A stretch of DNA of 64,000 bases from the NCBI GenBank assembly GCA_910588215.1, contig CAJUQJ010000008.1, forward strand, positions 81,593-145,592, read 5' to 3'. This document shows positions 1 through 9,193 of this stretch, piece by piece (within the stretch, counting starts at the first letter, position 1; each line of letters opens with the position of its first letter). Source of the stretch: an uncultured Lachnospiraceae bacterium (GTDB lineage Bacteria; Bacillota; Clostridia; Lachnospirales; Lachnospiraceae). Under the pieces are notes generated by a model that did not search any database, was not told where the DNA came from, and saw nothing but the letters and a program-made list of their open reading frames with translations. A program made the position numbers and the translations under genes.

Positions 1-225
1 TGCAATCTTGCGGTCATGTAATTCTTTTAACAGCTCCAGACCATTCATCTGCGGCATATTAACATCCAGCACCACCGCATCGTATGTCTTCCTGCCCAGC
101 AGCTCCAAAGCTTCTACACCATTGTTGGCTCTATCCTCTACGTGGAATCTGCTGTCGCTGTTTATTATATCACAAAGGACCCTTCTCATGAGTGCAGAGT
201 CATCAACAACCAGTATTTTTTTCAT
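1..225 (-). CDS. cheB: CheB, chemotaxis methylesterase, N-terminal receiver part (truncated by window edge)
   Basis: Seventy-five codons of a response-regulator receiver domain run off the left edge. The start ATG at 225 follows a CGGGAGGT Shine-Dalgarno. The acidic pair D8-D9 (in LVVDDS), the phosphoacceptor D54 (in VVLDVNMPQMNG) and the beginning of alpha-3 are visible. In Firmicutes fla/che clusters the gene after flhG (and here a PilZ gene) is usually cheB, whose receiver domain gates a C-terminal esterase that demethylates chemoreceptors. The catalytic half lies outside the window, so CheB is inferred from position and receiver type; another CheY-like protein is possible. It sits 20 bases downstream of the PilZ gene and is probably cotranscribed with it. 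Confidence 0.75.
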   Translation of the reverse strand, partial: MKKILVVDDSALMRRVLCDIINSDSRFHVEDRANNGVEALELLGRKTYDAVVLDVNMPQMNGLELLKELHDRKIA

Positions 226-245
226 GGTGAATACCTCCCGTCTGT

Positions 246-995
246 CTACCAGTTCTTCTTCTGCTTTCTAAGCGTTTTACGCTCAGCATCAAAAATATAT
301 TTAATGATCTCCTCCCTTTCTTCCGTATCCACATTAATATACTGAATCCTATGTTCATAGGAACCTGAACGGTTTTCTATTTCCTTAACGGATAATACTT
401 TCCCGATAAGACTGTATTCCTTCTCTTCCTTATCCACCAACAGTCTATACCTGCACATGATCAAGCTGTCCACCTCGTATGCGTAATCTGCCACAAAGCG
501 AAGTCCGCCTCCGCTGATATCTACTATCACACTATCCTTAAGAGGTAATTCCGGCACCTTTCTCTTAATCTGCCCCGTCTCCGCAAGCTTTACTTCATCC
601 GTCTCAAGCGGCCTTGATGCCATCTCCAACGCACAGCTGAGACGATAGTATTCTCTTCTTTGATATTTACGGAGATTACTTGTCAGATCCATCACCAAAA
701 CAAACACATTCTTATCCTTATAGCGGTCCACGACCCTGGCGTAACACTGATAAAGTCCCATCTCGGTGAAAAAGTAAAGATCGTATTCGCCATCTACCGG
801 CAGTGTAACGACTCTTGCCTTCTCCATCGGCATAAGAATCTCTATCCGGTCTTCCGAAAGAATATCCAGCACCTTGCTCTGATAGCCTTTCCCCCCTGTT
901 CTGACCTCGTCTCCTTCGTCCAGCTCCAGATGCTCCATTTCCTGCAAGTCCACACGACAGCCTGGAACTACATATTTTCCCAAAAGATTTGCCAT
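246..995 (-). CDS. YcgR-like flagellar brake, PilZ domain c-di-GMP receptor
   Basis: A 249-residue protein with a YcgR-type N-terminal beta domain (about 1-105) and a C-terminal PilZ domain (about 110-240). The two c-di-GMP binding motifs are present: R114-x3-R118 in QRREYYR and D159-I-S-G-G-G164 (D/NxSxxG). Proteins of this type bind c-di-GMP and slow the flagellar motor by contacting the stator or rotor. The ATG at 995 was chosen over an in-frame ATG seven codons upstream because GGAGAGGAGG lies directly before it and the upstream ATG has no such site. It lies between flhG and cheB, linking second-messenger control to motility. Function is inferred from domains and position. Confidence 0.85.
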   Translation of the reverse strand: MANLLGKYVVPGCRVDLQEMEHLELDEGDEVRTGGKGYQSKVLDILSEDRIEILMPMEKARVVTLPVDGEYDLYFFTEMGLYQCYARVVDRYKDKNVFVLVMDLTSNLRKYQRREYYRLSCALEMASRPLETDEVKLAETGQIKRKVPELPLKDSVIVDISGGGLRFVADYAYEVDSLIMCRYRLLVDKEEKEYSLIGKVLSVKEIENRSGSYEHRIQYINVDTEEREEIIKYIFDAERKTLRKQKKNW

Positions 996-1082
996 GTTAT
1001 CCTCCTCTCCGGGCATTTTGTCATGCCACAGATCCTATTCTCTATCATGATGTTCTTTCATAACAGTCCGCTTACTTTCTCT

Positions 1083-1958
1083 CTATCTTTTACCTATGAT
1101 ATGAGAGAAAAACGCCGCCATTCCACGTTTCGTCAAATCCCTGTTCAATTCCTTGTTCATTAGTTTTGCCGCCAAAGCTTCATAGGCAAGGGAAGCCTTG
1201 GCGCGTGGATTATCTAAAGAGACCGGCATCTGCTGCATGACGGCTTTGGCCAGCTGCTGATCTTGGGGAATCATACCCAGATAGGTGATAGGTACCCTTA
1301 AATACCGTACTACCACTGCCTTCAGCTTGGAAAACAACGCTTCCGCCTCTGTCTCGTTGACTACCTTATTGGCGATCACCTTCACTGATGTCGTTTCGCT
1401 GGAATATCTCGGATGTCTGTTCAACGCTTTAAGCAGCGAGTAAGAATCCGTAATGGAAGTCGGCTCCGGTGTCGTAACAAGCAGAATCTCACCGCTTGCC
1501 ACCAGAAATTCCAATACGGCATCAGATATACCGGCGCCGGTATCTATGATGATCGTATCCGCCATCTCATCCAGCTGTACCAGATTCTGTACGATGTAAT
1601 TCAGATAATCCCTGCTCAGGTTAGACATACCCGCTATACCGGAGCCTCCTGAGATAAACCCCACATCCATCGGTCCCCAGGTAATGATATCCTTAATATT
1701 CTTCCCCTGGTAGATCAGATCACACAAGTTATGCTTCGGTACGGCTCCGAACATAATCTCAATATTCGCCAAGCCGAAATCCGCATCCAGTATGATAACT
1801 TTCTGTCCCATCTTCCTAAATTGTATCGCCAGATTGATCGCCGTATTGGATTTACCAACACCGCCCTTACCGCTTGTAACAGTGATCACTCTTGCCAAAG
1901 GTGTGTGCGGCTGACTGTTTGCCTTGATTATATTCCTTAATTGTTCAGCCTGATCCAT
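1083..1958 (-). CDS. flhG: FlhG (YlxH/MinD-type ATPase), flagellar number regulator
   Basis: A 291-residue MinD/ParA-family ATPase with a deviant Walker A SGKGGVGKSN at 29-38. The N-terminal DQAEQLR (residues 2-8) matches the DQAxxLR motif that stimulates the GTPase of FlhF. FlhG restricts flagellar number and helps assemble the C-ring by handling FliM/FliY. The C-terminus has basic and aromatic residues suited to membrane association. The start at 1958 follows AAGGAGGAAGG, which overlaps the end of flhF, and only 12 bases separate the two genes, so they are translationally close. Length and order (flhF-flhG) match Bacillus and clostridial clusters. Confidence 0.95.
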   Translation of the reverse strand: MDQAEQLRNIIKANSQPHTPLARVITVTSGKGGVGKSNTAINLAIQFRKMGQKVIILDADFGLANIEIMFGAVPKHNLCDLIYQGKNIKDIITWGPMDVGFISGGSGIAGMSNLSRDYLNYIVQNLVQLDEMADTIIIDTGAGISDAVLEFLVASGEILLVTTPEPTSITDSYSLLKALNRHPRYSSETTSVKVIANKVVNETEAEALFSKLKAVVVRYLRVPITYLGMIPQDQQLAKAVMQQMPVSLDNPRAKASLAYEALAAKLMNKELNRDLTKRGMAAFFSHIIGKR

Positions 1959-1970
1959 CAGCCTTCCTCC

Positions 1971-3194
1971 TTAGTTCTTTCCTCCAAGCAGTTTCTTGAC
2001 CGTACTCTGTGGATTAAACTCCTCGATATCGTCAGGAACATTCTGTCCGTACGTCACATAGGACAAAGATGCCCCTGTATACAGTTTCAGATTCAGTAAA
2101 TTCCCAAGCGTAGTTGTCTCATCGAGTTTCGTAAAGATCAGTTTGTAATCCGCTATTTCTTTATAAGAATCTGCGATGCTGACCAAATCCCGATATTTCG
2201 TCGTGGCACTCAGAACCAGATAGACTTCTTTATCCACCTTACCGTCTACAGAGTGGATAAAGCTGCCCATACTCTCTTTCTGTGTCGTATTCTGATGTGA
2301 ATGCCCTGCCGTATCGACCAGAATATAATCATAATCCTTAAAGTCTTCCATTGCCTTACCTACTTCTTCCACCGTGTAGATGATACGGAAAGGCACCTCC
2401 AAAATATTCGCATAAATACGCAGCTGCTCCGCCGCGGCGATCCGGTAGGTATCTGCTGTCAGCAGCGCGACTTTCTTCTTCTGATCCACTCTGAATATGG
2501 ATGCAAGCTTGGCGATCGTAGTCGTTTTGCCAACCCCTGTCGGTCCGATAAAAAAAACGATCTTAATATCATTTTCCGCTGGCGTAATGCAATCCGGTTT
2601 CCCGAACTTGAGGATCATCTTCTGATAAATATTGGCCAGCGCATAATCAAATGGCATATTTGGTTTGTTGATCTGTCCGATCTCGTCGATGATCTCACTG
2701 GCATATTTCTCATCTACTTCATTATCCAGCATCGTATCATGGAGCAGCTTCATGAATCTGTCAATCTCGGTCTCTTCTTTCGGCTCCTCCCGACTTTCTT
2801 CCTTTTTGTCCTCTTTCTCTTTCTCCTCCTCCGGCTTCTGTAATTGCTGTTCCAGCAAAGACTGCAGGCTGTCTAATTTCTCTTCGATCGCACTGCTCTC
2901 TTTCTTAGGCTTCTCTTCCATAGTTTCCGGTGCTGCCGGCGCCGGTATGACAGGCGTCTCTTTTGACTGGCTGGATGCTATAACGTCATTGATCGCTGAT
3001 ACGGCAGCCGTATACTTCTCATTCTCTTCTTCCAAGGCCACCGTCACTTCCACCGTATGCGGTTTCAGGAAGGCAAACAACCCTTTAGCCTTAATGTCCT
3101 TGACATTCATGACTACAACGCCCTCACCTAATTCCTTTTTGGCGTTGGCTATCGCTTCATTTTCTGTTCTTGCCGTAAATTTCTTGATAATCAT
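1971..3194 (-). CDS. flhF: FlhF, SRP-family GTPase for flagellar placement
   Basis: A 407-residue SRP-type GTPase. An N-terminal basic region (1-75) is followed by a variable, very Glu/Lys-rich linker (about 95-145) and a C-terminal NG domain with P-loop GPTGVGKT at 217-224 and the SRP-like DTAGHSHQ. FlhF recruits early basal-body components to the correct membrane site and dimerises with GTP; FlhG stimulates hydrolysis. The start codon overlaps the flhA stop (TAATG), indicating translational coupling. Length is typical for Firmicutes FlhF, with a somewhat long acidic linker. Confidence 0.95.
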   Translation of the reverse strand: MIIKKFTARTENEAIANAKKELGEGVVVMNVKDIKAKGLFAFLKPHTVEVTVALEEENEKYTAAVSAINDVIASSQSKETPVIPAPAAPETMEEKPKKESSAIEEKLDSLQSLLEQQLQKPEEEKEKEDKKEESREEPKEETEIDRFMKLLHDTMLDNEVDEKYASEIIDEIGQINKPNMPFDYALANIYQKMILKFGKPDCITPAENDIKIVFFIGPTGVGKTTTIAKLASIFRVDQKKKVALLTADTYRIAAAEQLRIYANILEVPFRIIYTVEEVGKAMEDFKDYDYILVDTAGHSHQNTTQKESMGSFIHSVDGKVDKEVYLVLSATTKYRDLVSIADSYKEIADYKLIFTKLDETTTLGNLLNLKLYTGASLSYVTYGQNVPDDIEEFNPQSTVKKLLGGKN

Positions 3195-5236
3195 TATGCT
3201 GTCACCATCCCAACAGACTGTAATTCAATATTGGATTCTACTTCGTTATATGATACAACGACCAGATCCTTGTAATAATCTTCCGTCAGTTTCTTAAAAT
3301 ATACTCTCACAATGGGCGAGGTAATGACTACCGGCATCTTACCCAGATCTTCCAGTTTCTTCGTCTCTACACCCACTGAATCCATGATCGCCCTGGTCTT
3401 GTTTGGATCCAGTGTCAGATAAGCTCCCTGCTCCGTCTGTTTCACACTGCCCATGATCTCCTGTTCCAGCTTGGGATCCAGCGTCACAACGCTTGTCGTC
3501 TCATTGGGCGGGAAGAACTTATTGGATATCGCCCGTTTGAGACTCTGTCTGACATACTCTGTCAGGATATCTGTATCCCTTGTGGTCGTCGCATAGTCGG
3601 CAAGTGTCTCAAAAATACTCAACAGATCCCTGATCGATATTCCTTCTCTCAGCAGATTCTGTAATACCTTCTGGATCTCACCAAGCCCAAGCAGCTTCGG
3701 CACCAGTTCTTCCACCAAAGAGGGGTTGGACTCCCGCAGATTGTTGACAAGATTCTGGACGTCCTGTCTTGTCAGCAGTTCGGCTATGTACTGCCTGATG
3801 ATCTCCGTCAAATGTGTCGCTATGATAGATGGCGGGTCTACTACAGTGTATCCCATGCTCTCCGCCCGTTCTCTCTGTCCTTCCGTGATCCAGATCGCCG
3901 GCAGATGGAAAGAAGGCTCGAAAGTAGGAATACCGGCGATCTCCTCCTCAACATATCCTGGGTTCATCGCCATATAATGGTCAAACAAGATCTCACCCTC
4001 ACTGACCTGTACGCCTTTGATCTTAATAATATATTGGTTTGGATTCAGCTGTATATTATCACGAAGGCGGATGATCGGAACTACAGTACCGAGTTCAAGC
4101 GCAATCTGGCGCCTGATCATAACAACACGGTCTAATAAGTCACCGCCCTGATTCACATCCGCAAGCGGTATGATACCATAGCCAAACTCGAGTTCAATGG
4201 GATCCACCTGCAACAACGATGTAACATTCTCCGGCTGCCTGATCTCTTCGGCCGCCGCCTCCTCCTCATCAGCTTCGTGTTCAATCTCTGCCGTCTCGAT
4301 CGTACCTGCCATAATTCTTCCGGCCACAATAAACACCATTCCCATACCCACAAACACTACGGAATTGAGTGGTGTGACAATACCAAGGCCTGCCATGACC
4401 GCACCCACCAGATACAAAACCTTTGGCACACCAAACAGCTGGCCGATCAGCACCGTACCAAAATCAGCATCCTTAGACCCTTTCGTCACCAGAATACCGG
4501 TTGACAGAGAAATCAGCAGGGAAGGAATCTGGCTTACCAGACCGTCACCGATCGTCAAGATCGTGAAAGTCGACAAAGCCTCATTTAACTCCATCCCCTG
4601 CCGCAGTACTCCCATCGTAATACCGCCAATGATATTGATCACCGTAATGAAGAGACCTGCCGCCGCATCTCCTTTAACATACTTTACGGCACCGTCCATG
4701 GAACCGAAGAAGCTGGCCTCCTCCTGTATCTTCTCACGACGTCTCTTCGCCTCTGCATCGTTGATCGCGCCGGTATTTAAGTCTGCGTCGATAGCCATCT
4801 GCTTACCAGGCATCGCATCCAGCGTAAATCTCGCCGTAACTTCAGCCACACGCTCGGAACCTTTATTGATGATCATGAACTGTACAATGATCAGAATGAT
4901 AAAGACGATACAGCCGACAACGATATCATTGCCGCCCACGTATTGTCCAAAAGTCCGGACCACGTTACCGGGATTGCCGGTCGTCAGGATCAGCTTGGTC
5001 GAAGAGACATTCAGAGCGATCCTGAATACCGTTGTAAAAAGCAGAATCGTCGGGAAGTACGACATGTTCAGCACTTCATTGGCAAACATACAGCCAAATA
5101 GAACCGTAAATGCCACTGCAATATTACATGCCAGCAATACATCCAGAAGTCCCGCAGGAACAGACACGATCAACATGATAAACGCGGCAAGTACATATGC
5201 GGCTACACCCAGATCAGCCTTCCTCAGTTTTCCCAT
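3194..5236 (-). CDS. flhA: FlhA, flagellar type III export gate protein
   Basis: A 680-residue FHIPEP-family protein. The N-terminal half has about eight transmembrane helices, and the signature RFTLDAMPGKQMAIDAD lies in the cytoplasmic loop. The C-terminal half is the soluble nonameric ring that docks chaperone-substrate complexes. It forms the export gate with FliP, FliQ, FliR and FlhB and couples proton flow to secretion. I use the ATG at 5236, preceded by GAAAGGAG. An in-frame GTG 15 codons upstream lacks a comparable site. It sits between flhB and flhF in canonical order, and its stop overlaps the flhF start. Confidence 0.95.
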   Translation of the reverse strand: MGKLRKADLGVAAYVLAAFIMLIVSVPAGLLDVLLACNIAVAFTVLFGCMFANEVLNMSYFPTILLFTTVFRIALNVSSTKLILTTGNPGNVVRTFGQYVGGNDIVVGCIVFIILIIVQFMIINKGSERVAEVTARFTLDAMPGKQMAIDADLNTGAINDAEAKRRREKIQEEASFFGSMDGAVKYVKGDAAAGLFITVINIIGGITMGVLRQGMELNEALSTFTILTIGDGLVSQIPSLLISLSTGILVTKGSKDADFGTVLIGQLFGVPKVLYLVGAVMAGLGIVTPLNSVVFVGMGMVFIVAGRIMAGTIETAEIEHEADEEEAAAEEIRQPENVTSLLQVDPIELEFGYGIIPLADVNQGGDLLDRVVMIRRQIALELGTVVPIIRLRDNIQLNPNQYIIKIKGVQVSEGEILFDHYMAMNPGYVEEEIAGIPTFEPSFHLPAIWITEGQRERAESMGYTVVDPPSIIATHLTEIIRQYIAELLTRQDVQNLVNNLRESNPSLVEELVPKLLGLGEIQKVLQNLLREGISIRDLLSIFETLADYATTTRDTDILTEYVRQSLKRAISNKFFPPNETTSVVTLDPKLEQEIMGSVKQTEQGAYLTLDPNKTRAIMDSVGVETKKLEDLGKMPVVITSPIVRVYFKKLTEDYYKDLVVVSYNEVESNIELQSVGMVTA

Positions 5237-5317
5237 GACTGCTTTTTCTCCTTTCCATTCCCTATTCGGTATGCTCAGCACTGCTCGTGCGCAGAAGCAT
5301 CCGGTCGGTGTTCTTTT

Positions 5318-6430
5318 CTATACTTTACCCTGCAGATGATATACAAAGGCCAGAACCTCGGCCACCGCCTGATACAGTTCCGGCGGCACTACACTGCCGA
5401 TATCTACATTGGCGTACAACATACGTGCAAGTGGTTTATTTTCTACGATCTCTATATGATTTTCTTTGGCTGACTCCTTGATCTTCTGTGCCAGATAATC
5501 CGCTCCTTTGGCGACAACATAAGGCGCGTCATAGAGTTCCGGATCATACTTGATCGCCACCGCATAATGCGTCGGATTCGTGATGACCACATCCGCCTGC
5601 GGAAGCTGCTGCATCATACGACGTCTTGATGCCTCCTGCATTCTCTGCCGCTGTTTGCCCTTGATCTGCGGATCACCTTCCTGATTCTTATACTCGTCTT
5701 TGACTTCCTGCTTGGTCATCTTCATATCCTTCTTGAACTTCACCTTCTGGTAAATATAGTCTGCCAGGGCAATGATCATATAGAAAAGTGATATACGCAT
5801 CCCAAGATTCACCACCAGCTGACCAATCTGCAGGATCCCCTGATTCAAAGACATATCATAAAACAGGAACAGTGGCGGCATATTATCCTTAAGATAAGAA
5901 TAAACAACATATGCGATCAACCCGATCTTAAGAATAGACTTCACCAACTCTACCAGTGAATTGATGGAAAAAAAACGCTTAAAACCATTGACCGGATTCA
6001 ATTTATTGAATTTGGGCTGCAGGGGTTTTGTCGTAGGACTCCATTTTACCTGAATCAAATTCGTTGCAAATGCCACCAGAAATCCCACTGCCAGAAAAGG
6101 AGCCATCGTCACCAGAATGCGGAGCATTGCACTCACAAAAACTGTATTGATCGTGTTCTCCGGTATAAAACCGTCATACAACTTAATATATTCCGGTATC
6201 CTGGAATAAACATCATACATATTTCCCACAAAGAAGGTGCCCATATATTCAATCCAGAAAGAAAGCAGTATGAAGAACGCAAGCAGTTCGAATGCACTGG
6301 TCACTTCCTTGCTCTTAGCAACCTGACCTTCCTTACGGGCATCCGACAGCTTCTTGGAAGTAGGTTCTTCTGTCTTCTCTCCTCCCGGTCCGTCCTTGGC
6401 AAAAAACTGAAGATCATATTTCAGGATCAC
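5318..6430 (-). CDS. flhB: FlhB, export specificity switch protein
   Basis: A 370-residue protein with four hydrophobic segments (about 45-62, 98-125, 162-182, 200-226) and a cytoplasmic domain carrying the autocleavage motif N285-P-T-H288. Cleavage between N and P lets the export apparatus switch from rod/hook to filament substrates, in concert with FliK. The start is a GTG at 6430 overlapping the fliR stop in a GTGA junction, typical of translational coupling. The opening MILKYDLQFFA resembles other FlhB N-termini. Position between fliR and flhA is standard. Confidence 0.95.
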   Translation of the reverse strand: MILKYDLQFFAKDGPGGEKTEEPTSKKLSDARKEGQVAKSKEVTSAFELLAFFILLSFWIEYMGTFFVGNMYDVYSRIPEYIKLYDGFIPENTINTVFVSAMLRILVTMAPFLAVGFLVAFATNLIQVKWSPTTKPLQPKFNKLNPVNGFKRFFSINSLVELVKSILKIGLIAYVVYSYLKDNMPPLFLFYDMSLNQGILQIGQLVVNLGMRISLFYMIIALADYIYQKVKFKKDMKMTKQEVKDEYKNQEGDPQIKGKQRQRMQEASRRRMMQQLPQADVVITNPTHYAVAIKYDPELYDAPYVVAKGADYLAQKIKESAKENHIEIVENKPLARMLYANVDIGSVVPPELYQAVAEVLAFVYHLQGKV

Positions 6431-7206
6431 GTCATTCCCTCCACAAAGGATACGATCATCCCCTTCATCCCTTCAAACACATAGTCAGCTGCACTCGGCA
6501 GCATCCTGACTGTAAGAAACAAAATTCCCAAACCTATCAACACCTTAAGCTGTATACCGACGGCAAACATATTAAGCTGCGGGGATACCTTGGCCAAAAT
6601 ACCCAGAATACTGTTCAGGAGTATCATCGTACAGAAGATCGGAAGGATGATCCGAAACCCCATTACCAGATAATTTCCCATAAAGGTGGTCACGGACTCT
6701 AAAAGCGCCTCCGTCTTAAACACCGCTCCGTTAACAGGAATCAATGTAAAGCTGTCTATCAGAGCAAGCAGCAGATATTGATACATCCCTGTGATCATTA
6801 AAAATAAAGTGAAAATATATTGATAAAACACCCCGGTAAAGGTAGCCTGCTGCCTTGTCGCCGGATCCATCAGGGAAACCATGGAAATACCGATCTCCAT
6901 ATCAGCTATGCTGCCGGCCAGAGAAGTGACTGTCGAACAGATCTGTGCTCCCCAGCCGATCAGGAAACCGGTCAATGCCTCCTTCATAACGATGACAGCA
7001 TACCCAAGCAGCGTACTATAAACTACCTCGTTGCGCTCAACTCCCGTAAAGACCAGATAACTCAGGAATATACTGAAGCCGATCCGAATCATTCTGGGTG
7101 TGTTACTCATGGAAAAGAACGGTGCCGCATAAACAAAACATGTGATCCGCACGAGAACGAGCAAGAAGTACTCTAAATCTGCATAGGTAAAGGTAATATC
7201 TATCAT
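6427..7206 (-). CDS. fliR: FliR, flagellar export gate membrane protein
   Basis: A 259-residue polytopic membrane protein with about six hydrophobic helices, ending in a segment resembling the FliR C-terminus. FliR packs with FliP and FliQ into the helical core of the export gate. I place the start at the ATG at 7206, after a GGGGGTG site. An upstream in-frame start ten codons earlier would add an atypical basic leader (MCRRRHGG). The stop overlaps the flhB start by four bases. Order fliP-fliQ-fliR-flhB is canonical. Confidence 0.93.
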   Translation of the reverse strand: MIDITFTYADLEYFLLVLVRITCFVYAAPFFSMSNTPRMIRIGFSIFLSYLVFTGVERNEVVYSTLLGYAVIVMKEALTGFLIGWGAQICSTVTSLAGSIADMEIGISMVSLMDPATRQQATFTGVFYQYIFTLFLMITGMYQYLLLALIDSFTLIPVNGAVFKTEALLESVTTFMGNYLVMGFRIILPIFCTMILLNSILGILAKVSPQLNMFAVGIQLKVLIGLGILFLTVRMLPSAADYVFEGMKGMIVSFVEGMT

Positions 7207-7245
7207 ACTTGCACCCCCATGTCTTCTCCGACACAAACACCCATG

Positions 7246-7515
7246 CTATCTGATATAAACATTAAAGTCAGACCATAAATTGGTCATAAACTCCACCATG
7301 TTATTCATGATCCAATGTCCCATAACGATCAGAGCCAGAAATATGGCCAGAATCTTCGGAACAAAAGTGAGCGTCTGTTCCTGGATGGACGTAACTGTCT
7401 GAAAAATACTGACTAGCAGACCTACACACAACGACACCAGCAAAAGTGGCGCCGCACATTTAATGATCGTATAGATTGCCGTTGAGGCAATGGCTGTGAC
7501 GTCATCTATTACCAT
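7246..7515 (-). CDS. fliQ: FliQ, flagellar export gate protein
   Basis: An 89-residue protein with two transmembrane helices (about 16-37 and 53-75) and the family's conserved segment around LLVSIFQTVTSIQEQTL. FliQ joins FliP and FliR in the export-gate core. Length is exactly that expected of the family. It lies 31 bases downstream of fliP and about 40 bases upstream of the fliR start, within one run of tightly packed genes. Confidence 0.95.
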   Translation of the reverse strand: MVIDDVTAIASTAIYTIIKCAAPLLLVSLCVGLLVSIFQTVTSIQEQTLTFVPKILAIFLALIVMGHWIMNNMVEFMTNLWSDFNVYIR

Positions 7516-7546
7516 ATCCGCCCTTCCTTTCCCAGATACTTAACGC

Positions 7547-8431
7547 TTATTTGGCTATAAAGCTTTCCACCAGATTCTTAATGATCAGATACCATCCATC
7601 TGCCAGCACAAACAGCAGTATTTTAAACGGCATAGAGATCGTTGTCGGCGGCAGCATCATCATACCCATGCTCATCAGAGTCGATGCCACGACCATATCG
7701 ATCACAATAAAAGGAATGTAGATCAAAAACCCGATAATGAATGCCGTTCTCAGTTCACTGATGATAAAACTCGGCACCAGCACACTCATAGGAATATCAT
7801 CCAGTTCTCCACTCCACTCCAGTCGGCTGATCCCCATAAAAAGGCTCACGTCTTTCTTCTGCGTCTGACCATACATAAAGGTCCGCAGGGGCGCTGCCGC
7901 TTTCGTAAGCATTTCTTCATTGGTAAGCTCACCTGCCTCATAGGGAACCACTGCCTCATTATAAACCGTAGTCAGTGTAGGCTGCATGATAAAGAACGTC
8001 AAAAAGAGCGCAATACCTATCAAAACTGTATTAGGCGGCGCTGTCTGTGTATTGAGAGCCTGCCTCGTAAAATGCAGAACAATGATGATTCTGGTAAACG
8101 AGGTCAACATTACGATCAATGACGGTGCTATCCCAATCAGAGTCAGTATGATCAGAATGCGCAGAGCGCCGTTCACACTGCCGTTCCCATTGTCAACCGA
8201 AACCGTCACCGTATTGGCTATATTCAATTCTGCTAATTCATCGGCATCCTGTGACGTACCCGGCTCCCTTTCATTCGTCCTCTCCTGCTCTGTTCCCGTA
8301 AGATCAGAGTCACGATAAGGCGTATCCAATGATGCCTTTGCCGTCATCCCATGTCCAAGATACAGTATGCCTGCCAGAAACAGCAGGCATACCAACTTTG
8401 CCAAATGATATCCGGAAAAATGTCTTTTCAT
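7547..8431 (-). CDS. fliP: FliP, flagellar export gate protein with signal peptide
   Basis: A 294-residue protein that begins with a cleavable-looking signal peptide (hydrophobic LVCLLFLAGILYLG). A long hydrophilic stretch of about 50 residues follows, then the conserved FliP core with four membrane helices, including SLIVMLTSFTRIIIVL and the RTAFIIGFLIYIPFIVIDMV region. FliP nucleates the export gate. The N-terminal extension between signal peptide and core is longer than in many family members. The start overlaps the fliO stop by four bases (ATGA). Confidence 0.95.
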   Translation of the reverse strand: MKRHFSGYHLAKLVCLLFLAGILYLGHGMTAKASLDTPYRDSDLTGTEQERTNEREPGTSQDADELAELNIANTVTVSVDNGNGSVNGALRILIILTLIGIAPSLIVMLTSFTRIIIVLHFTRQALNTQTAPPNTVLIGIALFLTFFIMQPTLTTVYNEAVVPYEAGELTNEEMLTKAAAPLRTFMYGQTQKKDVSLFMGISRLEWSGELDDIPMSVLVPSFIISELRTAFIIGFLIYIPFIVIDMVVASTLMSMGMMMLPPTTISMPFKILLFVLADGWYLIIKNLVESFIAK

Positions 8432-8811
8432 TCGTCTCGCCCATCTTCTTTTTCCAGAATACTTTTATTTTGTACTTTATTCAAAATATCCTTAAAACGC
8501 ATTGTCTTAGGCACACTCCCATCAGAAAGGATTAAATCCTGCTCCGGAATCTCTGTTAACATTGTAACAGTATCTTTACAGATTGCCACTGCCAAATATT
8601 TCTGGCCTACCCGAATAATCTGAATATACTTATTATTAGACAAGCCGATCATTTCCAAAACTTCAATATTCGTATTGGAAGCCCTTCCCCTCTGGTATCC
8701 GGCCATCCATTTGGTAACGAACCAGGCGACCGCCAATACGATCAAAAAGAGGACCAACAAAGTCATAAACTGTATATAAGAATCTGCCCCCTCGGATATT
8801 GTGAGCATCAT
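8428..8811 (-). CDS. fliO: FliO/FliZ-type flagellar biosynthesis protein
   Basis: A 127-residue protein with one N-terminal transmembrane helix (about 14-33, MTLLVLFLIVLAVAWFV) and a cytoplasmic beta-rich domain with the family pattern LEMIGLSNNKYIQIIRVGQKYLAVAI. FliO assists FliP ring assembly. Its ATG shares one base with the cheY stop (TAATG), and its own stop overlaps fliP. In Bacillus the gene at this position is called fliZ/fliO. Assignment rests on topology, the short C-terminal motif and conserved order cheY-fliO-fliP. Confidence 0.85.
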   Translation of the reverse strand: MMLTISEGADSYIQFMTLLVLFLIVLAVAWFVTKWMAGYQRGRASNTNIEVLEMIGLSNNKYIQIIRVGQKYLAVAICKDTVTMLTEIPEQDLILSDGSVPKTMRFKDILNKVQNKSILEKEDGRDE

Positions 8812-9173
8812 TATCCCACAACCTTTTTAACAGCCTCTATTACACGGTCTGCCTGGAACGGCTTAACAATGAAATCTTTTGCTCCTGACTGGATGGATTC
8901 GATTACCATCGCCTGTTGTCCCATTGCAGAACACATAATTACCATTGCGCCGGGGTCCGATTCCTTGATCTTCTTTAATGCCTGAATACCATCCATCTCC
9001 GGCATTGTGATATCCATCAACACAAGATCCGGTTTCAATAAATTATACTGCTCTACAGCCTTCGCACCATTCTCGGCCTCGCCTGCTACGTTATATCCGT
9101 TTTTCGTCAGGATATCCTTGATCATCATGCGCATAAATGCCGCATCATCACAAATTAAAATATTCTTTGCCAT
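8811..9173 (-). CDS. cheY: CheY, chemotaxis response regulator
   Basis: A 120-residue stand-alone receiver domain. Acidic pair D9-D10, phosphoacceptor D54 (VLMDITMPEMDG), the Ser/Thr switch position in IMCSAMGQ and the conserved lysine in FIVKPF are all present. Phosphorylated CheY binds FliM and FliY to change motor rotation. The ATG at 9173 is preceded by GATAGGAGAAG and gives the standard N-terminus MAKNILICDD. An ATG seven codons upstream overlapping fliY is unlikely. It sits between the phosphatase fliY and fliO, as in Bacillus. Confidence 0.95.
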   Translation of the reverse strand: MAKNILICDDAAFMRMMIKDILTKNGYNVAGEAENGAKAVEQYNLLKPDLVLMDITMPEMDGIQALKKIKESDPGAMVIMCSAMGQQAMVIESIQSGAKDFIVKPFQADRVIEAVKKVVG

Positions 9174-9193
9174 CTCTCTTCTCCTATCATACA

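Noticed and set aside
4197..5339. 380-codon plus-strand open frame opposite flhA
   Set aside because: It lies antisense to the well-supported flhA gene and its Thr/Ser/Pro-rich product matches no family; it is a shadow of flhA codon use.
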